This document shows positions 17,811-26,769 of a stretch of 64,000 nucleotides of DNA, one piece after another (position 1 is the first letter of the stretch; each line of letters starts with the position of its first letter). Both the position numbers and the translations under genes were made by a program. This DNA is from Sediminibacterium sp. (GTDB taxonomy: Bacteria > Bacteroidota > Bacteroidia > B-17B0 > Aurantibacillaceae): assembly GCA_030054095.1 (NCBI GenBank), contig JASGCO010000016.1:1-64000 (forward strand). The letters run 5' to 3'. The notes below the pieces were generated by a model. The model saw nothing but the letters and a program-made list of their open reading frames with translations. It had not been told where the DNA came from and ran no database searches.

Positions 17811-18114
17811 CCATAACACGGCCCGTGCTTAAATAGTAACAGGACGTAATATAACTGGTTTTAATCCGTGTAGCACATCTAATATCTTGACAGCACCACT
17901 GCTACATCAAACCCAACAGCATATTAACCAGAAAGAGGAATAACTAAATCACCTGATATAATTCAAACAGGCTTCTGTTAAAAAACTTGTGAAATGCAGG
18001 ATTTAAATTGCGAAATGTTTCTACTTTAGTTGGCATGATAAGATGCTTAAACCCGCTATTTATCCTCTTCTTCTGCCTGAAAATTAATACATTTAACGCC
18101 AAAGAAAAGCAATT
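17811..18114. promoter_or_regulatory. Intergenic region with 21-bp direct repeat, site D
   Basis: This 304-nt stretch before the response regulator holds no gene. It contains a fourth 21-bp repeat: CTTGTGAAATG (17986-17996) and ATTGCGAAATG (18007-18017). On the plus side TACTTTAG, 7 of 8 with TAnnTTTG, follows and would give a leader of roughly 75-80 nt to 18115. On the minus side no -7 element is found. The rest looks unstructured. Confidence 0.55.
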
Positions 18115-18846
18115 ATGAATTACATCATTATTGAAGACGAACCTCAGGCTGTAACGGTACTCGAAGCCTTTATGAAAAAACACTTCGGCCATTTCAGCTA
18201 CCTCGGACACTTTGATAAGATAAGTACTGCCAGCACATTCATTACATCCAATCCGGTAGATTTCATCTTCCTTGACATACAACTAAACGGTGAATTAGGA
18301 ATAGACATCAGCAATCACATCAAACGTGAGGATTTGAATTTCGAAATTATATTTACCACCGCTTACAGTGGCTTCGCACTGGAAGCCTTTGCCATCAGCG
18401 CGGTGGATTACTTGCTAAAACCCCTGAAAGAAGACCGGTTAAAAGAAGCCGTGGAAAGAGTCATTAAACGGCGGGGTACCAGTTTTGAACAACTAAAAAT
18501 TCTACAGGAAGTATCTACCACCGAAAAAATCGAACGTTTGGTGCTGTCTATGACGGAAAAGAAAATTCTGGTGCATTTATCTGACATTCTTTTCTTAAAA
18601 GCAGATAATGTTTACACGGAATTTCATCTTAACGACGGGAAAAAACACGTTGTTTCCAGACCACTTAAAGAATATGAGATGCTTTTAACTCAGGAAGGTT
18701 TTTATAAACCGCATCGTTCATTTATAATCAATACAAAAGGTATTAAAGCCTATCACAAGGGGCAAGGTGAGATTGAAAGGAAGAATGGTTTTAAAGTCAG
18801 CCTTGCCAGAGACAACAAAAAAGTATTTGAAGAAAAGTATATTTAA
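18115..18846 (+). CDS. LytTR-family response regulator
   Basis: A 243-aa response regulator. The receiver (residues 1-120) has E8/D9, phosphoacceptor D55 (FIFLDIQLNG), the TTAYSGFALEAF switch region and the LLKPL lysine. The LytTR domain fills about 140-240 (ILFLKADNVYTEFHL and FYKPHRSFIINTKGI). It most likely receives phosphate from the TPR kinase at 14979, the only complete kinase close by, and may bind the 21-bp repeats of the island. A repeat copy (17986) lies upstream, which would make it autoregulated. The membrane protein at 18850 begins 3 nt after its stop and is cotranscribed. Confidence 0.92.
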   Translation: MNYIIIEDEPQAVTVLEAFMKKHFGHFSYLGHFDKISTASTFITSNPVDFIFLDIQLNGELGIDISNHIKREDLNFEIIFTTAYSGFALEAFAISAVDYLLKPLKEDRLKEAVERVIKRRGTSFEQLKILQEVSTTEKIERLVLSMTEKKILVHLSDILFLKADNVYTEFHLNDGKKHVVSRPLKEYEMLLTQEGFYKPHRSFIINTKGIKAYHKGQGEIERKNGFKVSLARDNKKVFEEKYI

Positions 18847-18849
18847 TTG

Positions 18850-19410
18850 ATGCCTTATTTACATTATATCACGATGCTTCGCAGGTACAAATTACTTATT
18901 CCTTCACTTATTTTATTATGTTCAGCGTTAAGAGTATTTATCCCTTCAGATAACCACTACGCCATTAGCCCTCAGCATTACGCCGGCCTTTTGGCCGCTA
19001 TCACTTGCATTACTGTATTTTTCGTATTCAGGAAAGCATACAAATACGCACTTAATTTAACCTTAACTTTGGGACTTGTAAACATTTTGATTTTCACTCC
19101 GAGCAGCGTCACTTTTTCTATCTACCTATCAAAAATAAACATAGGTTTCCAACCCTTTTCATTAGTTCTCATATTATTGACAATCCTTCTTATATTACCC
19201 CAAAGAAGTAAAATGAGCCCTGTTGTATCGGAAGAAGCAACAGCAATGAAACAAAACCACTTAAAAGAAGATCGCGAAAAATTTGAACGCTTATTTAGTA
19301 ATAAATCACCAGAAGAACTAAACCAAATAATCACGGATGACCGATACGGAACAGCTGCAAAAGAAGCCGCTAAACACATCCTTAACGATCGAACCATTCA
19401 AAACGACTAG
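18850..19410 (+). CDS. Small membrane protein cotranscribed with LytTR regulator
   Basis: A 186-aa protein with about four predicted transmembrane helices in residues 10-115 (LLIPSLILLCSALRVFI, YAGLLAAITCITVFFVF, ALNLTLTLGLVNILIF, FSLVLILLTILLIL). A charged, helical cytoplasmic-looking tail of 65 residues follows (HLKEDREKFERLFSNKSPEEL). I do not recognise the family. The ATG at 18850 sits 3 nt after the response regulator stop; another ATG at 18874 would also keep all helices. The tight linkage suggests a role in the same signalling system, for instance tuning the sensor. Confidence 0.75.
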   Translation: MPYLHYITMLRRYKLLIPSLILLCSALRVFIPSDNHYAISPQHYAGLLAAITCITVFFVFRKAYKYALNLTLTLGLVNILIFTPSSVTFSIYLSKINIGFQPFSLVLILLTILLILPQRSKMSPVVSEEATAMKQNHLKEDREKFERLFSNKSPEELNQIITDDRYGTAAKEAAKHILNDRTIQND

Positions 19411-19494
19411 ACCGAAACAATTTCCATTTTGCGGGAGTTGACGATACACGATGTAGTACTACTGCCATTCCATTTTCGATTCCAACAAATCACT

Positions 19495-20571
19495 TTAACT
19501 GATTACCGGCTCCTCCATTCGCTTACGCTTTCCCAAACCAAAAAACAAGCGCAGAATACCAATTCTTCGGATCAGATATTCGTAAACGCACCAACTACTA
19601 AAAGCTGTAAAAAAAAGCAGTATAAAGTACTTCAGAGAAACCGGTAAAGACAGATTCAATACCCACCAGGAGCCTATAAATAAAAACAACATGTGCAAAA
19701 TATAGAGCGGCAACACTGCTTCGCGCAGATAAATCAACACCTTGCTGTCTCGGTTCAGGTAACGGTAAGCCAACGCCAACAATGCTACTACCCACACACA
19801 TGTTTCTATTGGTAAAAGATACAACGGGTAACTGCCCTCATGAAACCATAATCTGTACCCCCCCATTATCAGGGCCAAGACTAGAAAGCCCCATCTTTTA
19901 TCGGATATAATCTTCCAGAAAACAGTTCCAGCCAGCATGATAGCCATCCCTGAAACAAAAGCCCAAAAACCGAGCAGTACCCCATGACGTGTTGCCGCGT
20001 AAAATTCGTACGGCTGCGGGCGAAGCCACATACTTTCTGCAATTCCCAGTAAGGGAATAATTAACAACAGCGCCATAACATACCATATCGCATTGTTTAA
20101 AACCATCCGAATTTTCACGCTTCTGTTTTTCAGAAAATAAACAATAGGCAGTACTGCCAGAATGTATAACAGCAAATTTCCTAAAAACCACAAATGTCCT
20201 AACTGAAAAACATAAGTATAAGAGAAACCGTAATACCCCTGCCAAAGAAACGTTTGAAGCGGCACAATTAAAACACATCCCCACATCAAAGGTATTACGA
20301 TCCGCAATCCTTTTCCTTTCAGTTCCTGCTGCCAGCAATGGCGTTTAACAGACATGTAAAACCCCATCCCCGATATAAAAAACAAAAGTGGGATACGCCA
20401 AATATTTAGTAACTGCATAGGTATCCATACACCCGTCCAACTTTCGTCGTTGGTAATAAACCCAATCATTAATCCCCATGGCTGAAAGACTACCGCTGTG
20501 TGATAAACCATCAGTAACCCAATGGCTATCACACGGAGCCAATCCAGATCGTATCGTCGTGTTGTTATCAT
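19495..20571 (-). CDS. Acyltransferase family 3 membrane protein
   Basis: A 358-aa integral membrane acyltransferase of the OafA/OpgC group (Acyl_transf_3). It opens with RRYDLDWLRVIAIGLLMVYH, which holds the conserved R and the catalytic-region H of the family. It has about ten hydrophobic helices and the HLWFLGNLLLYIL motif. Such proteins move acyl groups onto surface sugars; here the acceptor is unknown. The length and motifs are closer to the OpgC-like branch than to large OafA proteins. It begins 5 nt after the ankyrin lipoprotein gene and is in an operon with it. Confidence 0.88.
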   Translation of the reverse strand: MITTRRYDLDWLRVIAIGLLMVYHTAVVFQPWGLMIGFITNDESWTGVWIPMQLLNIWRIPLLFFISGMGFYMSVKRHCWQQELKGKGLRIVIPLMWGCVLIVPLQTFLWQGYYGFSYTYVFQLGHLWFLGNLLLYILAVLPIVYFLKNRSVKIRMVLNNAIWYVMALLLIIPLLGIAESMWLRPQPYEFYAATRHGVLLGFWAFVSGMAIMLAGTVFWKIISDKRWGFLVLALIMGGYRLWFHEGSYPLYLLPIETCVWVVALLALAYRYLNRDSKVLIYLREAVLPLYILHMLFLFIGSWWVLNLSLPVSLKYFILLFFTAFSSWCVYEYLIRRIGILRLFFGLGKRKRMEEPVIS

Positions 20572-20576
20572 ACACT

Positions 20577-21176
20577 TTATTTAAGCATTGCCGCTATCTG
20601 CGGACGGGTTTTCTCGAGATACGCGTAATCAAGTTTTAACCCCATTGGGCCAAACATCTTCTGCATTATGTCATATACCCCTTTAACATCTGCAAATGCA
20701 ACAGATACCGATTCATACGCCGTCTTATCATACTTGTTACGCACATGTTTATCTGCTCCTTTTTTTAGCAACAATGCTACAATATCTGTACGGCAGAAAA
20801 AAGAAGCCACGTGCAAAGCCGTTGAACCATCATTATTCTGAAGATTAAGCGCCGCACCTGATTCTATCAGCAACTTAGCCACTTCTGTTTTCCCAAAAAA
20901 AGCAGCTGATATTAAAGGGGTTGAACCACCGAATGGTTCTATTTCATTGATATCTCCACCCGAAGCCAGATGCTTTTTTATCCAGCTCACATCATTCCGT
21001 AAAACAGCATCATGAATCCCTGACTGATTCTGGGCTGCTTCAGACTGTAAAACGGGTGTAATTGTTTTTTCTTCGTGTACAACTGTTTCCGATGAACAGG
21101 AATACGTCACTAACATTCCGGCAATAATACCCATCATAGTTCCATGTACCGGATAATTTAATTGTTTTGTTTTCAT
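20577..21176 (-). CDS. Ankyrin-repeat lipoprotein
   Basis: A 199-aa protein. The N-terminal hydrophobic stretch ends in LVTYSC (C27), a possible lipobox although not a canonical one. Residues about 52-155 hold three to four ankyrin repeats (GGSTPLISAAFFGKTEVAKLLIESGA, shown here only in part, and DGSTALHVASFFCRTDIVALL). The repeats would bind a protein partner in the periplasm. It lies immediately upstream of the acyltransferase. Its partner may be that enzyme, but nothing in the sequence proves it. Confidence 0.85.
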   Translation of the reverse strand: MKTKQLNYPVHGTMMGIIAGMLVTYSCSSETVVHEEKTITPVLQSEAAQNQSGIHDAVLRNDVSWIKKHLASGGDINEIEPFGGSTPLISAAFFGKTEVAKLLIESGAALNLQNNDGSTALHVASFFCRTDIVALLLKKGADKHVRNKYDKTAYESVSVAFADVKGVYDIMQKMFGPMGLKLDYAYLEKTRPQIAAMLK

Positions 21177-21400
21177 GTTGATATATAGATTAAAGATTAT
21201 GCTTCGTTATACTTGTTTATTATTCGTATCTGTCGGCAGAATCGTCACACTCCCGACAAAATAATTCCCACTGACGCTTTCAAAAAATGAAAACAGAATT
21301 CAAAAAAACAAATAAGATTCTAAGGGAACCACCGGTTCCTACCCAAAAATTAAAGCACTATACCCAACAGGATTCTTTGAAAAAAGATACTGTTAAATCG

Positions 21401-21616
21401 TTAAATTTCACTATCTCGCACATACTCCAGAATATCTCCCGGCTGACAATCCAAGACCTTACAAATGGCATCCAGCGTGCTAAATCGTATGGCTTTGGCT
21501 TTTCCTGTTTTTAAAACAGATAAATTAGACAAGGTTAAATCTACCTTAGCAGACAGTTCGTTTAATGACATTTTACGCTTTGCCATCATAACATCTAAAT
21601 TTACTACTATCGCCAT
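21401..21616 (-). CDS. XRE/Cro-type helix-turn-helix regulator
   Basis: A 71-aa single-domain helix-turn-helix protein of the YozG-like group. It has the pattern LNELSAKVDLTLSNLSVLKTGKAKAIRFSTL across the HTH helices, and CQPGDILEYV at the end, typical of this small family. It starts 4 nt after the stop of the DUF2975 gene. The two form an operon, a pairing seen widely in bacteria. It probably represses its own promoter by binding the palindrome at 22193-22206. Confidence 0.92.
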   Translation of the reverse strand: MAIVVNLDVMMAKRKMSLNELSAKVDLTLSNLSVLKTGKAKAIRFSTLDAICKVLDCQPGDILEYVRDSEI

Positions 21617-21620
21617 TACC

Positions 21621-22160
21621 TTAGACAGTTAAATCATTTTCCGATTGAATTTCAACACCACGTTTAAAAATACTGGCTATGAAAAATAAAATACCTGCTG
21701 TCATTAAAAACTCTGCGCCGCCTCCTACATAATTCTCTATTTTAGCAATCACAAACCCCTTCATCGTTAAATGTTGAACCACCCCTTTACTTAAAACTAA
21801 AAACACCCCAATCCCTAAAGCCGCATAACACGCATAAAAAATTCCTTTAGAAATGACGCTTGTAAAAGGCCTGGTTAAATCCAGAGCATACGGAATCTTA
21901 ATAATAAAATAGAATAAGAGAGCCTTAGTTATCGCCGTTACTATTAAACACCACATCAACACATGATAATAAAGCGGCTCTTTTGTCAACACCTCCGACA
22001 GATCTAACTCCAGATTGATATTGGCGGCCGCAGCCGGGTTAATAAACAAAGAAAAAAAATAATTAACCACTAATGTCCCCGCCAGGACACACAAAGCAAT
22101 GAACACCGCGTAAAAGATGTAATAAGTCCATTTCAGAATTTGCATTGTTCTTGTTGACAT
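21621..22160 (-). CDS. DUF2975 membrane protein
   Basis: A 179-aa integral membrane protein of the DUF2975 family with four transmembrane helices (about residues 8-32, 65-87, 105-127 and 140-165). The function of the family is unknown. It is typically paired with a small Cro-type HTH protein, as here. I start at the ATG at 22160 (MSTRTMQIL) because the longer frame would begin inside the -7 element at 22185. Confidence 0.88.
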   Translation of the reverse strand: MSTRTMQILKWTYYIFYAVFIALCVLAGTLVVNYFFSLFINPAAAANINLELDLSEVLTKEPLYYHVLMWCLIVTAITKALLFYFIIKIPYALDLTRPFTSVISKGIFYACYAALGIGVFLVLSKGVVQHLTMKGFVIAKIENYVGGGAEFLMTAGILFFIASIFKRGVEIQSENDLTV

Positions 22161-22184
22161 ATAGAATAATTTATTTTTACGATA

Positions 22185-22216
22185 CAAATATAGGTAAATA
22201 TTTACCGATAATCAAT
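22185..22216 (-). promoter_or_regulatory. Promoter and palindromic operator of DUF2975-HTH operon
   Basis: On the minus strand ATTG (22213-22216), a 20-nt spacer and TATATTTG (22185-22192, exact -7) form a Bacteroidetes promoter. The spacer holds a perfect 14-nt palindrome, GGTAAATATTTACC (22193-22206), directly next to the -7 element. A protein bound there would block the polymerase. The HTH protein of the same operon is the obvious candidate. Confidence 0.7.
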
Positions 22217-22474
22217 AAATATTTGGCTTTAATCAAAATTTAACATTTACAATAATCCCATGAGCAGTTATATTGAATTTAAGTCATAAAACGCATCATG
22301 TTTTGTTACATAAAAAAGCAGGTTGGTTACTTTATTGGGATGACCTGCCATTTATTTTACTCTCTTTGCTACTCGGTAAAATACAATACTCACTTTTGTT
22401 CCATTTTATGATGTATGATCGGAATGAGCAAAGCAATAGCAGACGCCTTACCGTTTAAAATAAACAGAAAAAAT

Positions 22475-23121
22475 ATGATAAAAAAATTACTCTTCTTACT
22501 TGGCGCGGCAACACTATTTAATGTGGTCACTGCTCAAAATAACGACACATTAATCTCTACCATTGCTATTGGAAAACAAATCTGGATGACTTCCAATTTA
22601 AATATTTCTCACTTTAAAACGGGGACGAATTGCCTCAGGCCAAAAACAGCGCGGAATGGCAAAAGTATGGCAAGGAGCATAAACCCGCCTGGTGTTACTA
22701 CGATTTTGACGAAAAAAACGCTGAAAAGTATGGAAAACTATACAATTACTACGCTGTAAGTGATACGCGGGGGCTTGCACCTGAAGGCTGGCACATTCCG
22801 ATCAACGATGACTGGAACAAACTAAAAGAAACGGTAACTCAGGATGTTACAGTTGCCGGCAAATTTCTAAAAAAAGAAAAAAGCTGGAAAGGCAGCTGTG
22901 GGAATAACAAAAGTGGTTTTTCGGCTGTACCTTCAGGATTGGTTGATGGCCAAGGCTATTTCCATTATACAAAAACACATTCCTACTTATGGTCGGCGGC
23001 GCCACTAACTCCTAAAAGTGAAGTCTGGAGTTTTGTTCTGTACGGTGATTCTGATAAAGCCGCTATTACCCGAGAATGCGAACCACTTTGCGGACTGGCC
23101 ATTAGATGCGTAAAAAATTAA
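22475..23121 (+). pseudogene. Frameshifted FISUMP-domain exported protein
   Basis: Two overlapping frames make up one ~215-aa exported protein of the Fibrobacter succinogenes major paralogous (FISUMP) family. The first frame has a signal peptide (MIKKLLFLLGAATLFNVVTA) and the family opening IGKQIWMTSNLNISHF. The second has PAWCYYDFDEKNAEKYG, GLAPEGWHIP and the C-terminal LCGLAIRCVKN. The break is in the run of four G at 22621-22624: a fifth G would give GDELPQAKNSAEW, the usual family wording. The function of the family is unknown, although it is thought to act on the outer surface. It is either a pseudogene or a homopolymer error. Confidence 0.88.
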
Positions 23122-23221
23122 CGACAAACAGACATAAGATTGTTTCTTTAAAACGCCATCCGATACTTTGAAATAGCACAAATAAACTTAATTTTAAACC
23201 CTTACAAGCGAGTCAACAAAA

Positions 23222-23692
23222 ATGAAAAAAGAAATCTTGATTTTCCTGTCCTTGATTCTGACAGGTACATTTACCGCCTGCAAAAAAGAAAGTAAAACAC
23301 CAGAAACGATCAATAGTACTACGCCGCCAACCGAAAGCAACACAGACAAACTCTGCGGTAAAAACTGGAAAATTACCGCCAACACCATGGTAAATAGTGC
23401 AAACAGCGCTACGGTTGATTTATATGCCACCACATCGGCCTGTTTAAAAGATAACCTCCGCAACTATGCCCCCAATAATACAGTTACAGAAAACGAAGGC
23501 GCCATCTTGTGTTCAAACTCTTCCCAAACAACTACATTTAACTGGCAATGGTTAAACAATGAAAGTAAACTGGTATTGGCGGGCGATACTGTTGTACTGA
23601 TCGAGCTGAATGCAACGACCTTAAAATACTATTCGATAACCGTGCAAAGCGCCATAACCCGTACTTATACAGAAATCTGGACAAAACAATAA
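23222..23692 (+). CDS. Lipoprotein, lipocalin-like
   Basis: A 156-aa lipoprotein with signal peptide and lipobox ending at C20 (TGTFTAC). A Ser/Thr/Pro-rich linker follows (residues 25-45). The remaining ~110 residues are beta-rich and begin with the CGKNWKITA-type opening of lipocalin-like proteins common in Bacteroidetes. It is anchored in the outer or inner membrane facing the periplasm. The ligand is unknown. There is no partner gene next to it apart from the kinase 116 nt downstream. Confidence 0.72.
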   Translation: MKKEILIFLSLILTGTFTACKKESKTPETINSTTPPTESNTDKLCGKNWKITANTMVNSANSATVDLYATTSACLKDNLRNYAPNNTVTENEGAILCSNSSQTTTFNWQWLNNESKLVLAGDTVVLIELNATTLKYYSITVQSAITRTYTEIWTKQ

Positions 23693-23808
23693 AAATATTC
23701 ATGCAAAAATTTAAACATACGCCCTTCTACCTAAAGAAACTAATATATAAAAGACTAACAGGAACATAATTAGCCAAAAGCTGGTTTTAAACCTTCAACT
23801 GGCCTTTA

Positions 23809-26769
23809 ATGAATCCGTATCGCTACATATCACTGATTATCGGCATTACATTATGCCTTTGCTTTTACCCGCAGGTAAACGTCAAAAATTACACTACAAA
23901 TACCGGGTTACCTACTAACGAATGGTACGACATAAAAAAAGATCGTTTCGGTCAGATCTGGGTAGCCGGAGACAGAGGCGTAATCCGTTATAATGGCAAC
24001 GAGTTTAAATTGTTTGATATTACAAATGGCCTGAAATACTCATTGGTTACCCAAATCATGGATATAGACGGCATGATGTCGTTCCTTCAGTACAGCGGAG
24101 ACGTTATTCAGCAAGGCCAAAACAATCAACTGGAACCGGCACCTTATCTTAAAGACTCTATCAATAAAAGCGTTGTTTTTAAATACATCAGTTGCTATAA
24201 CTATACTAAAGACCTGTTAGTATTGTCTCATCTTTCAAATGAAGCCATTTTAATTAACCGAAAAACGAACAAGGTATTAAAACAGATAAAGCATATAATC
24301 GAAGATACTATCAGTAAATTCCTTGTTACAGAAACACATGGACTAAAATATGCTATCAACATCTCCAATACCCTGATTCAAGATAAAGATTCTTTACTTT
24401 TTGAGATCAATACACCTGAATTAAAAGGGAAATACCGTGTGAAACGTCAGAATTCTCCGACCCCTCAATATTACCACTTTCTGTCCCGAAAATCGGGAGG
24501 CTTTATTTGCACACATAGTAATTACGTATTTGAAGTAAACGCGCTGGGAGAAGTCAAAATTCACCAAAGTGACAAACAGATTCTGAAGTTTATCGAAACT
24601 GAAAACAACGTCCTCATGGTGGCCTACCGGAATGGCGGTTTACACATTTATAAACCCAACGCCCCTTATAACAGCGAGCCTGAAAAAGTGCTGCTTCCCG
24701 GGTTAACGGTAACCGGTGCCTGTACCGATAACGAAAACGGACTTTGGGTCAGTACGCATGACAATGGTATCTTTCATTTTCCGGAAACACACGCCACTTA
24801 CACGCCCTTTTTAACCGTGGTAAACCGGAACAGTGAAGTAACAATGGTGGGAACCGAACACTATTTAAACTACAGCCTTCCCTCAGGTAAAAATTGCACA
24901 CTAAATTCTGGCGGGCTTATGGATAGTACAACCCTTCTTAAAGGATTGAGCTTAATCAGATATAAAGGAAAATGCATTTACTATGGAGCATCTGGTTGTT
25001 TCAGTTACGAAAAAGGCAAACTACTCAAATTACATGATTTTAACTTAACCTGTTTTACTATTTATAAAAATTACTTTTTATCTGGGGGGCATGGAGTCAT
25101 TTTTTCTCTGAATATCCAAAACGGAAAAGTAGCGGAGCATAAATGCATTAAAGGACGAATAAACGCGCTCACTATAACTAATGATTCTCAGTTGGTTTAT
25201 GGCACTAATTTCGGGATTTTCCGCATTAATGCACTAGACGCGTTACTAAACGACGAACAAACCAGTTTTGAAACTAAAAGTATCCCGCTCCTCCCTGATT
25301 CTACCAACGAACGCCTTTATGTAAAAGACATTGTATCTTATAAACATAAACTTTACATTGCCACTGTTGGTAGTGGATTATATGTGTTATCTGAAAACAG
25401 AACACAATACCTGACCACACAAAATGGCTTACCCAGTAATAACATCGAGGATCTGGAACTTGTAAAAGATAAGCTATACATGGCCTCCTATTCAGGCATT
25501 TGCTCGGTTGACCTGAGTGAACCTCAACTAAAAGTAAAAGACATTATCGCCTCCTACGAATTTTCGACATTAGATGCCAGAAAAATAGTCTGGTTCGATG
25601 GGTTCTTATGGGTTCTGCACTCCAAAGGAATAGGAAAATTAAAGGTAACCGAATCTCCTGATGCCAGAAAACCATACGAGCCCAAAACCTATATCAGTTC
25701 CATTTCTATTAACGGGAAACAAGAATACTATTTATCTGATACTCTGACTATCTCTAAGGCCCTTCCGTCCAATTCGCACATTGAGGTAAATTATTTTGCC
25801 GTGTCAATGAAGATGGCCGGCAGGGTCAATTATTTATACCGTTTAAAAGGCATAGATGAACAATGGAAACAAACCCATTCCAGATACCTTACTTTTGCGC
25901 AATTACCCGCCGGCACTTACCGCTTAGAAATTAAAGCGGTAAGTGACAATTTTATTCCCAGCCGGTACACCACCAGTTTTACATTTGTGATTCAGCCACC
26001 GTTTTATAAAACAACCTGGTTTATTATAGTAGTAACATTGCTCACGCTTGGCATTCTCTTCGCTACCATAAACGTACGCCTCAAACTATTAAGAAGCAGG
26101 ATTAATTTTAATCTGATTAACCAGAAAGCCATGGTGGCACAAATAAATCCCCATTTTGTATTTAACATCCTAAACTCCATAAACAGTGACATTTTAATTG
26201 AAGATAAAAAAAACGCATCAAAAACACTTATTAATTTCTCGAAACTGATGCGGCAAAACCTAAACAATTCCAATCAAAAAATGGTAAGTATTACCGATGA
26301 TCTGGAGGCACTCAAATACTATCTTATACTTGAACAAAACCGAAATAATCTGTTTGATTATGAGATAAAAATTGATCCCCTGATTGACTCTGCTAAAATC
26401 ATTATTCCACCTATGCTTATACAGCCATTTGTAGAAAACTGCATACGGTATGCCTTTGTGAACAACACCTATGAAAACAGAGGACTTATATGCATACATC
26501 TTAATTTTACACAAAATAATTTACTATGTGTGATTGAAGATAATGGCATAGGAATAGAAACTTCTAAAGCTTTAAAAAAAGAAACTACTACCCGAAAATC
26601 GTATGGCATACAAATCACAACTGAACGGATTATCTTTCTGAGCAAATACTACAAACTGAACCCATACCTGAAAATTACAGATTTAACCCATTCTAACAAA
26701 CAAGGTACACGCATTGAATTTTACATACCCTATAAAAATGGAAAAGATACTGAACGCGATTATTATTGA
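23809..26769 (+). CDS. Hybrid-propeller sensor histidine kinase
   Basis: A 986-aa membrane sensor. A signal segment (residues 1-22) leads to a periplasmic two-component-regulator propeller (reg_prop repeats, e.g. GLPTNEWYDIKKDRFGQIWV, NGLWVSTHDNGIFHF and NGLPSNNIEDLEL). A Y_Y_Y domain follows (about 650-740, YRLKGIDEQWKQTHSRYLTF), then a transmembrane helix (about 748-768, WFIIVVTLLTLGILFATI). The cytoplasmic His_kinase domain has its phosphoacceptor histidine in AQINPHFVFNILNSINSD and the N box PPMLIQPFVENCIRYAF. The LytTR regulator 26738 overlaps its 3' end by 32 nt, so they form a pair. The ligand is unknown; no transporter or polysaccharide-degrading gene is next to it. Confidence 0.92.
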   Translation: MNPYRYISLIIGITLCLCFYPQVNVKNYTTNTGLPTNEWYDIKKDRFGQIWVAGDRGVIRYNGNEFKLFDITNGLKYSLVTQIMDIDGMMSFLQYSGDVIQQGQNNQLEPAPYLKDSINKSVVFKYISCYNYTKDLLVLSHLSNEAILINRKTNKVLKQIKHIIEDTISKFLVTETHGLKYAINISNTLIQDKDSLLFEINTPELKGKYRVKRQNSPTPQYYHFLSRKSGGFICTHSNYVFEVNALGEVKIHQSDKQILKFIETENNVLMVAYRNGGLHIYKPNAPYNSEPEKVLLPGLTVTGACTDNENGLWVSTHDNGIFHFPETHATYTPFLTVVNRNSEVTMVGTEHYLNYSLPSGKNCTLNSGGLMDSTTLLKGLSLIRYKGKCIYYGASGCFSYEKGKLLKLHDFNLTCFTIYKNYFLSGGHGVIFSLNIQNGKVAEHKCIKGRINALTITNDSQLVYGTNFGIFRINALDALLNDEQTSFETKSIPLLPDSTNERLYVKDIVSYKHKLYIATVGSGLYVLSENRTQYLTTQNGLPSNNIEDLELVKDKLYMASYSGICSVDLSEPQLKVKDIIASYEFSTLDARKIVWFDGFLWVLHSKGIGKLKVTESPDARKPYEPKTYISSISINGKQEYYLSDTLTISKALPSNSHIEVNYFAVSMKMAGRVNYLYRLKGIDEQWKQTHSRYLTFAQLPAGTYRLEIKAVSDNFIPSRYTTSFTFVIQPPFYKTTWFIIVVTLLTLGILFATINVRLKLLRSRINFNLINQKAMVAQINPHFVFNILNSINSDILIEDKKNASKTLINFSKLMRQNLNNSNQKMVSITDDLEALKYYLILEQNRNNLFDYEIKIDPLIDSAKIIIPPMLIQPFVENCIRYAFVNNTYENRGLICIHLNFTQNNLLCVIEDNGIGIETSKALKKETTTRKSYGIQITTERIIFLSKYYKLNPYLKITDLTHSNKQGTRIEFYIPYKNGKDTERDYY

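Noticed and set aside
21287..21514. 75-aa plus-strand frame antisense to the HTH gene
   Set aside because: Over half overlaps the well-supported HTH gene in antisense, and it has no recognisable features.
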